A stretch of DNA of 64,000 nt, from the NCBI RefSeq assembly GCF_013403915.1, contig NZ_JABFDI010000011.1, positions 62,001-126,000 of the forward strand, written 5' to 3'. Positions within the stretch are counted from its first letter, which is position 1. Each line of letters opens with the position of its first letter. The DNA is from Winogradskyella pacifica (GTDB lineage Bacteria > Bacteroidota > Bacteroidia > Flavobacteriales > Flavobacteriaceae). Shown one piece after another: positions 8,389-18,802 of this stretch. Position numbers and translations under genes: made by a program. The notes under the pieces were generated by a model. The model was not told the DNA's origin. It ran no database searches and saw nothing but the letters and a program-made list of their open reading frames with translations.

Positions 8389-8415
8389 AATCTAATAAAG
8401 TCTAAGGATCTAAAA
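8389..8415. repeat. right arm of inverted repeat flanking the four-helix-bundle gene
   Basis: AATCTAAT is followed by AAAGTCTAAGGATCTAAAA. Read on the opposite strand this matches 7985-8018 except for one substitution and a 7-8-nt gap. The pair encloses about 370 bp holding only the S23-like gene, in the same geometry as the stem of an rRNA intervening sequence. Confidence 0.75.
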
Positions 8416-8422
8416 ATCTAAA

Positions 8423-9241
8423 TTAATACTGCTCTTCATCATTCGGAAAATCCTCAGATTTGACGTCATCAACATATTGTCCAATAGCAGTAGTCATTTC
8501 CTCGTAAAGATTCATATAACGACGTAAAAAACGTGGGTTAAACTCATGAGTCATTCCCAGCATATCATGTAATACTAAAACCTGACCGTCAACACCAGCA
8601 CCAGCGCCAATACCGATGACAGGGATAGATACGCTTTCAGCAACTTCTTTTGCTAATGCAGCAGGTATTTTCTCTAATACAATTCCGAAACAACCCGCTT
8701 TTTCTAGCATTAAAGCATCTTCTTTTAATTGCTTTGCTTCTTGGTCTTCTTTGGCTCTTACCGTGTACGTTCCAAATTTATATATAGACTGTGGTGTTAA
8801 GCCTAAATGCCCCATTACTGGGATTCCAGCATTTAGAATACGTTTTATAGATTCTTTTACTTCTTTTCCGCCTTCCATCTTCACAGCATGCCCACCTGAT
8901 TCTTTCATTATTCTAATAGCAGAACGCAACGCTTCTTTAGGGTCACTTTGGTAACTTCCAAAAGGCAAATCAACCACCACCAAAGAGCGTTCAATTGCTC
9001 TAACTACAGAGGATGCATGATAAATCATTTGATCTAATGTGATTGGTAATGTGGTTTCATGTCCTGCCATAACATTACTGGCAGAATCACCAACTAAAAT
9101 AACGTCAATACCAGCACCATCAACAATTTTAGCCATGGTGTAATCATAGGCTGTAAGCATTGATATTTTTTCACCTTTAGACTTCATATCTACTAAAGTC
9201 TTAACGGTGATTCTTTTGTATTCTTTTTTTGCTGTTGACAT
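8423..9241 (-). CDS. panB: 3-methyl-2-oxobutanoate hydroxymethyltransferase
   Basis: The 272-residue enzyme catalyses the first committed step of pantothenate (vitamin B5 and CoA) synthesis: ketopantoate from 2-oxoisovalerate and 5,10-methylene-tetrahydrofolate. Motifs include [53 protein letters not shown] and [20 protein letters not shown]. Length and motifs are complete. The metal-binding Asp residues lie in the VGDS and DLPFGS contexts. The other pan genes are not in the window. Confidence 0.96.
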   Translation of the reverse strand: MSTAKKEYKRITVKTLVDMKSKGEKISMLTAYDYTMAKIVDGAGIDVILVGDSASNVMAGHETTLPITLDQMIYHASSVVRAIERSLVVVDLPFGSYQSDPKEALRSAIRIMKESGGHAVKMEGGKEVKESIKRILNAGIPVMGHLGLTPQSIYKFGTYTVRAKEDQEAKQLKEDALMLEKAGCFGIVLEKIPAALAKEVAESVSIPVIGIGAGAGVDGQVLVLHDMLGMTHEFNPRFLRRYMNLYEEMTTAIGQYVDDVKSEDFPNDEEQY

Positions 9242-9471
9242 TGTGTTTTTATTAGTTGTTTGTAAAAGTAAAGAGATTTGCTAAAATAATTATCAATCTA
9301 AGACACAAATACTATCAAATCTGTAATTAGTTGCAAACTAGACATGGTAAACATTTGGGCGACCTGTAAGTTTTAGCCTTATGTAAAAATAAGTCATTTT
9401 GGTATTATTCTTTTCCGTTATTGCTGGTTGAAGACCATTGGGGAATTATGTATTTGAAAGATACTAGAAAA

Positions 9472-10647
9472 CTAACAAAGGTTGAAAACAGTAACACTAT
9501 AGACCTTCCCGCTTTTGAAAACGATGTTATAGCCGCCATAATCATTGAAAATAGTATAGGTGTGAAGATCTTGTATGCTAGTGCGTATGTACTTAGAATA
9601 TAATTTTATGAATTCAGTTTCAGTTATGGTATGGTCTATAATAGAGTTTTCGTTCAGAATAAAAACGCTGTTTTCATCTAAAATAATATCGACAATTTCT
9701 GCCAAGTTTTCTTCAGGATTAACAGATAACGTCATGTTTTTATAATGATAAAATGTGTCACTATAGTAAACTCCACATTCATCACTTATATTTTCGATTT
9801 TGAAAGGTTGACCGTAAGTATCAATAACAGTATTTAAGTCTACAATTAGCTTGTGTGTTTGCACTCCTTTTATTTTAAAACTTGCCTTCTCTATATATTT
9901 AGTAACCGTTTCTTGTGGTAATGGCTGTTCTAAACCATCAGCTAAAGTCAAATACATTTGTGTAGACTTTATCAACGCTGTATTATTTGTATCCGTGGCG
10001 ACATCTAGTAAAACAAGATAAGCAGATTTTAGATAAGCGTAGCCGGTATTCCAAGCTAACTCTACTAAGCGTTCGGCAATCTTTAAGCGTTCATCGATAT
10101 TATTTTTTTCTATATTGGCGTAAGTCAATGCTAAAGCATCATAATCTGGACGCTCATTAAGATATTTTCTTTGAATGTAGCGGTTGTCAGAGATATTTAC
10201 CCATGCATCTTTTTCAACAGGTATATACTTTACTTGTACGGGTTCCCCCATGCTTAAGATGGTTCTGATTTCTCCAGATAAATTGGGTTCACTTCGCGCT
10301 CTTAAAGAGGCCACAGTTACAAATAAATGGTGTCCTCCGTAATAGTTGTCACCATTTAAAATGGGATTGTCGCTGTCTTCTACAATATTTTGATTTGAAT
10401 TGTGCTTGTCTGAAAGGTATTTTGACGGTACATAGCCTTTAGTGTCATTATCCGCTTTAACAAAACTCCAATCGGTTGTTTGTGCAGAAAGGACTTCAAC
10501 GCGTGCATTGACTTTAAAATATCCCTTGAAGCCTTCATTCGTATCAGCTTCGTTGTAAAGACGTGTATCTGCGTTTAAATATTTGTGATTTTGTGCCTGA
10601 ATGAGCGTTGAAACAAAAAGACATATAAAAAGTATTTTTAACCTCAT
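9472..10647 (-). CDS. secreted SH3-domain protein
   Basis: The ATG at 10647 is preferred because it gives a clear signal peptide (MRLKILFICLFVSTLIQAQ). The 10-codon longer frame would run back into the serine dehydratase gene. The 391-residue product carries two bacterial SH3 (SH3b) repeats. The first includes KGYFKVNARVEVLS and KGYVPSKYL; the second includes ASLRARSEPNLSGEIRTIL and DNRYIQRKYLNE. The remaining C-terminal half is unrecognised. SH3b domains usually bind cell-wall or surface ligands, so a periplasmic or envelope role is likely. It is 4 bp downstream of the serine dehydratase gene and may share its transcript. Confidence 0.75.
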   Translation of the reverse strand: MRLKILFICLFVSTLIQAQNHKYLNADTRLYNEADTNEGFKGYFKVNARVEVLSAQTTDWSFVKADNDTKGYVPSKYLSDKHNSNQNIVEDSDNPILNGDNYYGGHHLFVTVASLRARSEPNLSGEIRTILSMGEPVQVKYIPVEKDAWVNISDNRYIQRKYLNERPDYDALALTYANIEKNNIDERLKIAERLVELAWNTGYAYLKSAYLVLLDVATDTNNTALIKSTQMYLTLADGLEQPLPQETVTKYIEKASFKIKGVQTHKLIVDLNTVIDTYGQPFKIENISDECGVYYSDTFYHYKNMTLSVNPEENLAEIVDIILDENSVFILNENSIIDHTITETEFIKLYSKYIRTSIQDLHTYTIFNDYGGYNIVFKSGKVYSVTVFNLC

Positions 10648-10651
10648 AAGT

Positions 10652-12076
10652 CTAACAGTCTGTAAGGTTAACTCCAACAGCTAAACCACCTTCAGAGGTT
10701 TCTTTATATTTAGAGCTCATGTCTTTTGCGGTTTCCCACATGGTTTGTACCACTTTATCAAGTGGAACTTTTACGTTTTTAGGATCAGTTTCTAAAGCTA
10801 GTTCTGCCGCATTAATGGCTTTAATTGCTCCCATAGAATTACGTTCAATACATGGTATTTGAACTAAGCCACCAATAGGATCACAAGTTAGTCCTAAATG
10901 ATGCTCCATCGCTATTTCTGCAGCAACTAAAACTTGTTCTGGTGTGCCTCCTAATAATTCAGTTAAGGCACCGGCTGCCATTGCGGAGGACACTCCAATT
11001 TCGGCTTGACAGCCTCCCATTGCAGCACTAATAGTGGCATTCTTTTTAAAGATACTACCAATTTCGCTCGCGACTAGCAAGAATCTTTTAATGTGGTCAA
11101 AACCAGCATCGTGATTTTCAATCACTAAATAATACATTAATACAGACGGAATAACGCCTGCACTTCCATTTGTTGGAGCAGTAACTACACGACCCAAAGA
11201 GGCATTCACTTCGTTAACTGCTAAAGCAAAACAACTGACCCATTTTAAAATCTGGCGGAATTTAACTTCCGTTTTTCTAATGGTCTCAAGCCATTCTTGA
11301 GGATTTTCATAAGTATTATCTCCTATAATATTTTTGTGCATGTCAAAAGCACGTCGTCTTACGTTTAATCCACCAGGTAAATTGCCTTCGGTATGGCAAC
11401 CTGTGTACATGCATTCTAGCATGGTGTTCCAAATACGTTTTAATTCAAAATCTATAGAGGCTTCATCTCTTATGGATTTTTCATTTTCTAAAACCACACC
11501 AGAAATTGGTAATTGTAATTGGTCACAAAACTTAAGTAACTCTTCTCCGTAGGCAATAGGATAAGGAAATGTACAATAGAAAATTATTTTATTGGCTTTA
11601 GATACTTTTCGTTCTTCTTGTACCACAAATCCACCACCAATAGAGTAGTAGGTCGATTTATAATTTCTACCGTTAATTAGTGCTGTAAAAATCATTCCGT
11701 TGGAATGAAATGGTAACGATTTACGATTAAATATAATATTCGATTTAAAGTCGAAAGGAATAGCTCTTTCGTTATTAAAGTTTAAAACATGATTTGTCTT
11801 AACATCGGTAATAATTGTATCGATATCCTCTATAGGCATACGCTCAGGATCAGTACCAGTTAATCCTAAAATTACAGCAAAATCTGTGGCATGTCCTTTT
11901 CCTGTTAAAGATAAAGAACCGTAGAGGTCTACGGTGATTTTTTCAACCTTATCAAAACGGTTTTTAGTTTTTAATTCTTTAATCCAACGTTCGGCTGCTC
12001 TCCAAGGTCCTAATGTATGAGAACTTGAAGGGCCTACACCAATTTTTAGCATGTCGAAAACTGAAATACACTCCAT
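10652..12076 (-). CDS. sdaA: L-serine ammonia-lyase, iron-sulfur type, single chain
   Basis: The 474-residue protein fuses the beta domain ([20 protein letters not shown] at the N-terminus) and the catalytic alpha domain in one chain, like the E. coli SdaA/SdaB enzymes. It deaminates L-serine to pyruvate and ammonia using a [4Fe-4S] cluster. Cysteines in [22 protein letters not shown] and IPCIERN are candidate cluster ligands, as in the family. [11 protein letters not shown] is also typical. A TATATTTG box precedes the start. An SH3-domain gene follows closely. Confidence 0.95.
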   Translation of the reverse strand: MECISVFDMLKIGVGPSSSHTLGPWRAAERWIKELKTKNRFDKVEKITVDLYGSLSLTGKGHATDFAVILGLTGTDPERMPIEDIDTIITDVKTNHVLNFNNERAIPFDFKSNIIFNRKSLPFHSNGMIFTALINGRNYKSTYYSIGGGFVVQEERKVSKANKIIFYCTFPYPIAYGEELLKFCDQLQLPISGVVLENEKSIRDEASIDFELKRIWNTMLECMYTGCHTEGNLPGGLNVRRRAFDMHKNIIGDNTYENPQEWLETIRKTEVKFRQILKWVSCFALAVNEVNASLGRVVTAPTNGSAGVIPSVLMYYLVIENHDAGFDHIKRFLLVASEIGSIFKKNATISAAMGGCQAEIGVSSAMAAGALTELLGGTPEQVLVAAEIAMEHHLGLTCDPIGGLVQIPCIERNSMGAIKAINAAELALETDPKNVKVPLDKVVQTMWETAKDMSSKYKETSEGGLAVGVNLTDC

Positions 12077-12101
12077 CTACGAAATCGTTTTAATTATATT
12101 A

Positions 12102-12109
12102 CAAATATA
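12102..12109 (-). promoter_or_regulatory. candidate -7 promoter box for sdaA
   Basis: On the minus strand the sequence reads TATATTTG, matching the Bacteroidota -7 consensus TAnnTTTG, about 25 bp before the sdaA start. A TTG lies about 14 bp upstream, closer than the usual spacing of 17-23, so the -33 element is doubtful. Confidence 0.4.
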
Positions 12110-12143
12110 GGTAGATGTTAATTCAATGGTGGCAATTTCCGAA

Positions 12144-12178
12144 ATAAAAAAAGCCTGAAAATTGAATATTCAGGCTTT
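12144..12178 (-). terminator. intrinsic terminator after the collagen-like lipoprotein gene
   Basis: Inverted repeat AAAGCCTGAA/TTCAGGCTTT with a 9-nt loop. On the minus strand it is followed by a T-rich tail (TTTTTTTAT). It lies just past the stop of the 12201-12737 gene and before the sdaA promoter. Confidence 0.8.
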
Positions 12179-12200
12179 GTGTTTTTCTTTGAAAGTAAGT

Positions 12201-12737
12201 TTATAGTGTTTCAAACTCTGTTATATGAAATGCTTCTATGACACTGTCTAAGTTTGCAAAATCAATATCAAGGCTATTAACAGGATCTGCAGGTAAAATA
12301 ACGATTCTAAAAACCTGATTTTGAGTAAAGCCAGTATCTAAAGTTGAAAGGTTAAAGTTTCCATCTATTAACAATTTAACATCAAAAAAGGTGTGATTAA
12401 ACACATATTGAATAATATCAGTGTCGTTAATAAAGAAGTTCTGAGGAAGCGGAGACCATGCATCAGTATCTTGTCCGTTAATAGTTACTACTTCATCTAA
12501 TCTATAAACTAAAACAACATCGCTATCTAGCAAGTCATAAGGCAAAGCTACAATTACTTCCTGAAGACCTGTATTGTTATCGTATTGAAAATTAATTGGC
12601 GATACCTCAAATGATTGTGCAGCATATTCATCTGCTGGTATACCTGGTGCACCATCAAAACCTGGAGGGCCTTGGTCTCCTGTACAAGACGTTAATATAA
12701 AGGTAAGGGCAAATAATAAAGAGGTTATTTTTTTCAT
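12201..12737 (-). CDS. putative lipoprotein with short collagen-like stretch
   Basis: The 178-residue product has a lipoprotein signal (MKKITSLLFALTFILTSC). Right after the Cys comes a run of Gly-X-Y triplets, GDQGPPGFDGAPGIP, about five collagen-like repeats. The remainder appears to be beta-rich with no family I can name. Short collagen-like linkers after the lipobox occur in Bacteroidota lipoproteins of unknown function. The gene is monocistronic, between two clear terminators. Confidence 0.75.
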   Translation of the reverse strand: MKKITSLLFALTFILTSCTGDQGPPGFDGAPGIPADEYAAQSFEVSPINFQYDNNTGLQEVIVALPYDLLDSDVVLVYRLDEVVTINGQDTDAWSPLPQNFFINDTDIIQYVFNHTFFDVKLLIDGNFNLSTLDTGFTQNQVFRIVILPADPVNSLDIDFANLDSVIEAFHITEFETL

Positions 12738-12856
12738 GATGATATAAAATTTAATTAATTACTAATGTATTGCTATTTGTTATCAAACAACATGCCCTTT
12801 TAGATATTATTAAGATTTAACTTCTAAATGAAAAATGATTAAATTATTATAACAAA

Positions 12857-12884
12857 AAAAGCACCTTCAATTGAAGGTGCTTTT
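12857..12884 (-). terminator. intrinsic terminator after the choice-of-anchor I gene
   Basis: Perfect palindrome AAAAGCACCTTCAA/TTGAAGGTGCTTTT with a T-run on the minus strand, 20 bp past the stop of the gene at 12906-16445. Confidence 0.85.
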
Positions 12885-12905
12885 CATGGACATAAATTAG
12901 CAGAT

Positions 12906-15900
12906 TTATTTAATTAAAAGCTTGAAGCTTTCTCCATTTGTTGTTTTCAAAATATAAGTACCAGAAGTTAAGCTTGGTAGTTTGAAATCCATTGTATTTT
13001 CCTCAGATGCTATTTCACGACCTTGAAGATCAAATAAAGTCACTGAAACCGTTTTATTAAAATATACCATTTGATTCGATTTTGAAGGATTAGGATACAT
13101 TTTTAAGGATTCAGATTGCAACGTAAATTCATCTGTACTTAGGACTGTAGCATTAAGCGCATAGAAACTTAATGTAGAACTGACTTCATTAGCCATAATT
13201 ACTAAACCTGTATCATTAGGACTGTTTTCTGGTGTCACATAAATAATACCTTCTGGTGCTAAATCACCACCTTCATCGTCGCCTAAATCTCTATTGTTCA
13301 TATATTTTTCAAATACAGGATTTGCTGGGTCGGTAATATTATAAGTCATAAACCCACCAACACGTTCTAAAGTTATAAACGCATAAAATTGACCATCAAT
13401 TTCTGTGACCGTGACACCTTCTGGCTCAGGACCTTTATTATCACTTCTGTTTTTAAAGTTATTATTGCTATTGCTTACGTTGAAAAGTGATCCGTAAACT
13501 GGATCGTTTGCAGTGATGCGTTCAAAGTCATCAGCGCTATCATAAACTAAAGCACCTGTAGTTGCATTCCAAATGCTAAAAGAACGAGAACCAAACACGT
13601 GAATTTCATCAAAATCTCCATCATTGTCTAAATCACCATTGGCATTTGTAGCAGTTAAGCGGCCTAAATTGCTTTCTAGTTGTAAGAATTCTGCGTTAGG
13701 AAATACAACTGGATCTAAGTTTAAATCACTCACGTTTACTTCTTCTTCAAAAGTATCATACTCTCTAGCGTCACCTTCATTTGCGGTTACTAAATAAGTC
13801 GTTCCGGCAACTTCATAAGAGGCCATAGCATCTGGCATGTACATCCCTTTTACTGGCCAATTAGATAAGAATACAAAATCTGTTTTATCTGATGTGTCTA
13901 ATGTATTTCCTGTTAAAGCATGATCTTTTAAGCCTAAAGGAAGAATAGCTGTAATTGTGTTTGTTGCTAAATCAATAACTCCAACAGCATTGTTTTCTTG
14001 AAGCGTTACATAAGCCGTTTGAGAATCATTAGAGAATGTGATATATTCTGGTTCTAAATCTTGAGACACTGAAGCATTTGGTCCAAAGATTCTAACACCA
14101 TTAGTTTTTAATGTTTCAATTTGGGTATCAAAAGAATTAAAGTTTATTTGCGTAACGTTAGTTTGAGAAATATTACCCAATCCACCTGTAACATCAATAA
14201 CAGAAATACTACCTTCAGGATCTATAGAATAATCATCATTTGGTTGACCTTCATTAGCGACTAAAAGTTTTGTGCCATCTGGAGTAAATCCAACCATATC
14301 TGGAAGATTTCCAGCGGTTACAGTAGAAAGAATTGTACCATCAATATCACAAAAAATAACCACACCATCTTCTAAAGGCCCTTTTGAAATACCAAGAGCG
14401 ACTATATTATTCATATAAGCAACACTTGTTGGATCACCATACGTAGATAAATCAATAGCACTAAGTGTTGAGATTGCATTAATATCCGAAAAATCTATAA
14501 TCTCTAATTTTTGACCTATGGAGTTCAGTACAAATAAACGTTCAGATACAGGATCGTGAGCTACAATTTCTGCAGATCCATCAGCATCTACTAAATAACT
14601 GGTGACATATTCAATATTTAGTAAATCAGTTGCAACAGGAACCGTAGTGTCATTATCTAAAATATAAATACCAACAGTTTCATAAGCGCCAAGCGTTCCA
14701 TTATTAGGATTTGAAAGCTTTAAAATAAAAAGTTCATCCATTTCGGCAAGTATATCATCTGTAACAGGAATAGTAAGTGTAATAGCCTCTGTTGAATTTG
14801 CAGGAAAGCTAATAGTTTGGTTTACGAAAGTGAAATCATCAGTTTCAGTAGCTGTAAGTAATTCAGTGACTAAGCTAATATCAACAGAAACGATTTCTGA
14901 TGTAGGTCCAGATAATTCAACTGAGATATCAATAGAAACTCCATCCTCACTAATACTATACGTACTTTGAGTAAAACTAATTTGAGGTGTTACATTAGTG
15001 ACAGGAGTATAGCTTCCTGGTGAAGCAAAAATAGCGTCACCAAGCGATTGACCAACTAGGTTTGTGGCGGCCGTCCAATTGGTTCCTTCATTGAAGTCCG
15101 CATCAGGATTTAATAACTCTAATGAAGGGCCGTCGCCATCAGCAGAAGTTGGCCAAGGAGCATCGTCGCTATATTCTACTTGAGATATAACATCTCCATT
15201 AGAATTTTTAATTTGAAGTAATTCACCACCATTGCCTATAGCATTAGAAATAGCTTGTGGCATATCTAAAAACGTTTCACCATAAAAAGCATCAGCAGTG
15301 ATTTTGTCAGTAGCTAACAATACGATCTCACTAGCAGCAACTGACATTTCAGGAAATGTAAAATTAAAATTACCTTCATCGTTAACTGTTATACCTCCTA
15401 AATTAATAGAAGCTGTACTATTATTATAAATTTCTAAAAACTCTAAAGCATCAGAGTTATCAGAAGGAGCGTTGTACATGATTTCAGTAATAATTAAACC
15501 AGAAGTTAAGGCATTGTAAAAGAGGTTTTCACTAACATAAGCCGTTGTTTGTGTATTGGTAAATACATCTTCAAGATTGTTAACGGTTAGATTATATGCC
15601 AAACCTTCTGTGAATCCTGAGTGCGTCACAGTTGCTGTTAAAGTCGTATTGTCATATACAATGGCATAAACCGTCAAAGCAGGACTAAAAACATAATTCG
15701 CTATTGTTTCTGCAGTAATTTGAGTTACCTCTTCAGTAAAGACAACGTCTATTGTTGTTTGGTCTAATGAGTATACATTAGCAACACTTGGAGGGTTTGT
15801 ATCTGTCGTGGAGATTACAAACGGAGTCGTGTTAAAGGGTAAACTAGCAGCTGCTTCAAAATTGTAGTTATTCATATTATTTAAAGCAACATTATAGCCG

Positions 15901-16445
15901 TTAGCTGTATAGCCCGTTCTTGGACCATTGTAAACAGCTAATGACGTTCCGTTAGCATAAGTTATAGCCGTAGAGCCTTCTGTAAGTCCGGTGCCAATTA
16001 AACCTGTTCCAACACCATCATCATAAGCCGAAGATGAATTTGCAACAGCCGTTATAAATGTAGTAGGTGTATCTATATCGGTACCTTGGTATACAAAGAT
16101 AGCTTCAGATGATGCCGAAATGCCACCAGGAGATCCAATAATAGTTCCATGAGATACGCTTGGTGTTGCACTAATAGTATAAAAGGTAATAATTGATCCT
16201 GCGGCAATGACATCTGAACCAGTTTGCCATTCATAATTCGCTTCACCAGAATTAAAAGCGGTGCCTGTCCACTCTTTGTCAGAAAAAAAGATACTACTAT
16301 TTGCTGGTATGTCAACAAACGTTACCAGAGCAAAGTCGTCATCGTCATTGGCATGAAAAGCCGTAAATGCCATGTCGCCAGTATTGAGCTGAGCACTTGC
16401 AATACATGTAAAAAAGATAAAAAATAAGCGTAAAAAATGTTTCAT
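12906..16445 (-). CDS. choice-of-anchor I family secreted protein with T9SS sorting domain
   Basis: The 1179-residue modular secreted protein begins with a signal peptide (1-18). An N-terminal domain (about 20-210) contains FFSDKEWTGTAFNSGE. An Ig-like segment follows (about 215-310), then a lamin-tail domain (about 315-475, LIITEIMYNAPS), a Calx-beta domain (about 485-600, ending YILDND), and a choice-of-anchor I beta-propeller (about 610-1095) with repeats such as TSDKTDFVFLSNWPVKGMYM. The last 75 residues form a type A T9SS sorting domain (MYPNPSK, VTLFDLQGREI, LTSGTYILKT). The propeller family is often annotated as alkaline phosphatase-like, but activity is unproven. Export through the type IX system to the surface or medium is predicted. 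Confidence 0.88.
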   Translation of the reverse strand: MKHFLRLFFIFFTCIASAQLNTGDMAFTAFHANDDDDFALVTFVDIPANSSIFFSDKEWTGTAFNSGEANYEWQTGSDVIAAGSIITFYTISATPSVSHGTIIGSPGGISASSEAIFVYQGTDIDTPTTFITAVANSSSAYDDGVGTGLIGTGLTEGSTAITYANGTSLAVYNGPRTGYTANGYNVALNNMNNYNFEAAASLPFNTTPFVISTTDTNPPSVANVYSLDQTTIDVVFTEEVTQITAETIANYVFSPALTVYAIVYDNTTLTATVTHSGFTEGLAYNLTVNNLEDVFTNTQTTAYVSENLFYNALTSGLIITEIMYNAPSDNSDALEFLEIYNNSTASINLGGITVNDEGNFNFTFPEMSVAASEIVLLATDKITADAFYGETFLDMPQAISNAIGNGGELLQIKNSNGDVISQVEYSDDAPWPTSADGDGPSLELLNPDADFNEGTNWTAATNLVGQSLGDAIFASPGSYTPVTNVTPQISFTQSTYSISEDGVSIDISVELSGPTSEIVSVDISLVTELLTATETDDFTFVNQTISFPANSTEAITLTIPVTDDILAEMDELFILKLSNPNNGTLGAYETVGIYILDNDTTVPVATDLLNIEYVTSYLVDADGSAEIVAHDPVSERLFVLNSIGQKLEIIDFSDINAISTLSAIDLSTYGDPTSVAYMNNIVALGISKGPLEDGVVIFCDIDGTILSTVTAGNLPDMVGFTPDGTKLLVANEGQPNDDYSIDPEGSISVIDVTGGLGNISQTNVTQINFNSFDTQIETLKTNGVRIFGPNASVSQDLEPEYITFSNDSQTAYVTLQENNAVGVIDLATNTITAILPLGLKDHALTGNTLDTSDKTDFVFLSNWPVKGMYMPDAMASYEVAGTTYLVTANEGDAREYDTFEEEVNVSDLNLDPVVFPNAEFLQLESNLGRLTATNANGDLDNDGDFDEIHVFGSRSFSIWNATTGALVYDSADDFERITANDPVYGSLFNVSNSNNNFKNRSDNKGPEPEGVTVTEIDGQFYAFITLERVGGFMTYNITDPANPVFEKYMNNRDLGDDEGGDLAPEGIIYVTPENSPNDTGLVIMANEVSSTLSFYALNATVLSTDEFTLQSESLKMYPNPSKSNQMVYFNKTVSVTLFDLQGREIASEENTMDFKLPSLTSGTYILKTTNGESFKLLIK

Positions 16446-16600
16446 AATTTTTTGGTTGTTTTAGTTCTTGTAAAACTATCAAGCGGAGGTTTCGTTAGTA
16501 TATACTCAGTATTATAATAGGATGAAGAAATTATTATGAATGTTATCTACAGGTATTTTAAGTGTTATGAGCCATTGTAACTGATAACGATTTATTAAAG

Positions 16601-16630
16601 TGACATCATGTCATATTTTTTGCCATGGCA
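16601..16630 (+). promoter_or_regulatory. paired palindromes upstream of dnaK
   Basis: TGACATCATGTCA (16601-16613, 6-bp arms with one central base) and TGCCATGGCA (16621-16630, perfect) are separated by a short T-rich stretch, 65-95 bp before the dnaK start. They lie in the 249-bp gap between divergent genes. No CIRCE element (TTAGCACTC-N9-GAGTGCTAA) is present. Heat-shock or stress control is inferred only from position. Confidence 0.35.
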
Positions 16631-16694
16631 TAATCATTGACTAATACATACCGAGTTAAAAAAATTATAACACAACAAAACATATATATTTATT

Positions 16695-18608
16695 ATGAGT
16701 AAGATTATTGGAATTGATTTAGGTACAACCAACTCTTGTGTTTCTGTAATGGAAGGTAATGAGCCAGTTGTAATCCCAAACGCTGAAGGTAAAAGAACAA
16801 CACCTTCGGTTATCGCTTTCGTAGAAGGTGGTGAAATTAAAGTTGGTGACCCAGCAAAAAGACAAGCAGTTACTAACCCAACAAAAACAGTTTATTCTAT
16901 TAAGCGTTTTATGGGTAACAAGTATTCTGAGTCCAAAAAAGAAGCAGAACGCGTACCATATAAAGTGGTAAAAGGTGATAATGACACACCAAGAGTTGAT
17001 GTTGATGGTCGTTTATATACACCTCAAGAATTATCTGCAATGGTGCTTCAAAAAATGAAGAAGACTGCAGAAGATTATTTAGGAACTGATGTTACTGAAG
17101 CTGTAATTACAGTACCAGCATATTTTAACGATGCACAAAGACAAGCAACTAAAGAAGCTGGTGAAATAGCAGGACTTAAAGTTCGTAGAATTATCAACGA
17201 ACCAACTGCTGCTGCATTAGCATACGGAATGGACAAAAAAGGTGTAGACCAAAAAATCGTAGTATTTGATTTTGGTGGTGGAACACATGATGTATCTATT
17301 TTAGAATTAGGTGATGGTGTATTTGAAGTATTATCTACAGATGGTGATACACACTTAGGTGGTGATGACGTTGATCAACGTATTATCGATTGGTTAGCTG
17401 AAGAGTTTATCGCTGACGAGTCTATGGATTTACGTAAAGACCCAATGGCTTTACAACGTTTAAAAGAAGCAGCTGAAAAAGCGAAGATTGAATTATCTTC
17501 TTCTGCACAAACAGAAATCAACTTACCTTACGTTACAGCAACAGCTAGTGGACCGAAACACTTAGTACGTACATTAACACGTTCTAAATTTGAGCAGTTA
17601 ATCGACGATTTAATCAAACGTACTATTGAGCCATGTGCTTCTGCTTTAAAAGCAGCAGGTTTATCAAAATCTGATATTGACCAAGTTATTTTAGTTGGTG
17701 GTTCTACACGTATTCCTGCAGTTGTAAATGCAGTGGAAACGTTCTTCGGAAAAGCTCCAAGTAAAGGTGTAAATCCTGATGAGGTTGTATCTTTAGGTGC
17801 AGCGATCCAAGGTGGTGTTTTATCTGGTGATGTAAAGGATGTTCTTTTATTGGATGTTACTCCATTATCATTAGGTATTGAAACTATGGGTAATGTAATG
17901 ACAAAGTTAATTGAGTCTAACACTACGATTCCTACTAAGAAATCGCAAGTATTCTCAACAGCAGCAGACAATCAGCCATCAGTAGAAATTCACGTATTAC
18001 AAGGTGAGCGTCCAATGGCAGCAGATAACAAAACGATTGGTCGTTTCCACTTAGATGGAATTCCACCATCAAGAAGAGGAACACCTCAGATTGAAGTAAC
18101 GTTTGATATTGACGCCAATGGTATCATTAAAGTATCTGCTACAGATAAAGCAACAAACAAAACTCAAGATATCAGAATTGAAGCGTCATCTGGATTAACA
18201 GAAGAGGAAATTCAAAAGATGAAAGCTGATGCAGAAGCAAATGCTGAATCTGATGCGAAAGCAAAAGAAACTGCTGATAAATTGAATGAAGCGGATGCAA
18301 TGATTTTTCAAACAGAAAGTCAGTTGAAAGAATTCGGTGATAAATTATCTGATGATAAAAAAGCACCAATTGAATCAGCGCTTGAAGAATTGAAAACAGC
18401 ATACGAAACAAAAGATATCGCAGTAATCACTCCAGCTTTAGAGAAAATCAACGAAGCATGGAAAGTAGCAAGTGAAGAAATGTATAAAGCGCAAGCAGAA
18501 GGTGGAGCACCAGAAGGTGGACCAACTGACGCAGGTGCAGGTGCAAAAGGACAAGCTGCTGATGATAGTAGTGATGTTGAAGATGTAGACTTCGAAGAAG
18601 TTAAGTAA
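16695..18608 (+). CDS. dnaK: molecular chaperone DnaK (Hsp70)
   Basis: The 637-residue protein is full length. The ATPase domain has [35 protein letters not shown] and [12 protein letters not shown]. The substrate-binding domain includes [11 protein letters not shown], and a helical lid follows. The acidic C-terminus ends [10 protein letters not shown], typical of bacterial DnaK. It folds nascent and stress-damaged proteins with DnaJ and GrpE, neither of which is adjacent here. Codon use is strongly biased compared with its neighbours, as expected for a highly expressed gene. Confidence 0.98.
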   Translation: MSKIIGIDLGTTNSCVSVMEGNEPVVIPNAEGKRTTPSVIAFVEGGEIKVGDPAKRQAVTNPTKTVYSIKRFMGNKYSESKKEAERVPYKVVKGDNDTPRVDVDGRLYTPQELSAMVLQKMKKTAEDYLGTDVTEAVITVPAYFNDAQRQATKEAGEIAGLKVRRIINEPTAAALAYGMDKKGVDQKIVVFDFGGGTHDVSILELGDGVFEVLSTDGDTHLGGDDVDQRIIDWLAEEFIADESMDLRKDPMALQRLKEAAEKAKIELSSSAQTEINLPYVTATASGPKHLVRTLTRSKFEQLIDDLIKRTIEPCASALKAAGLSKSDIDQVILVGGSTRIPAVVNAVETFFGKAPSKGVNPDEVVSLGAAIQGGVLSGDVKDVLLLDVTPLSLGIETMGNVMTKLIESNTTIPTKKSQVFSTAADNQPSVEIHVLQGERPMAADNKTIGRFHLDGIPPSRRGTPQIEVTFDIDANGIIKVSATDKATNKTQDIRIEASSGLTEEEIQKMKADAEANAESDAKAKETADKLNEADAMIFQTESQLKEFGDKLSDDKKAPIESALEELKTAYETKDIAVITPALEKINEAWKVASEEMYKAQAEGGAPEGGPTDAGAGAKGQAADDSSDVEDVDFEEVK

Positions 18609-18747
18609 GCAGAGAACCAACTTTTGCTTTTTTGTGAAAGTTGTGTGAATCGCTTATGCCAACTAAGGTGGGTATCTCAGAGAGCCAAAATATGTTTTTG
18701 GCATATTTTGAGTGAATCACTTATCCCAAACTTGTTTGGGGATCTCA
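18609..18747 (+). repeat. tandem structured repeat, two ~68-bp units after dnaK
   Basis: Unit 1 (about 18610-18677) and unit 2 (about 18679-18745) align through CAGAGA(A/G)CCAA, GTGAATC(G/A)CTTAT and a terminal ATCT. Each has a first hairpin: CAACTTT/AAAGTTG in unit 1 and CAAAATATG/CATATTTTG in unit 2. The bases differ but pairing is kept. A second hairpin in unit 2 is CCCAAAC/GTTTGGG. A conventional terminator follows at 18803. The repeat fills most of the dnaK 3' region and may be transcribed. Confidence 0.6.
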
Positions 18748-18802
18748 ACAACAATTAAAGTCAGAAGCTTGAAGAAGCTAAAGACTGAAATTATAGAGTG
18801 AA

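Noticed and set aside
9421..9603. Short plus-strand reading frame between panB and the SH3-domain gene
   Set aside because: Most of it lies antisense to the SH3-domain gene, the composition is not protein-like, and no promoter or ribosome site is evident.
16073..16427. Reading frames on both strands within the choice-of-anchor I gene
   Set aside because: They are shadows of the long coding frame, which has a signal peptide and recognisable domains.
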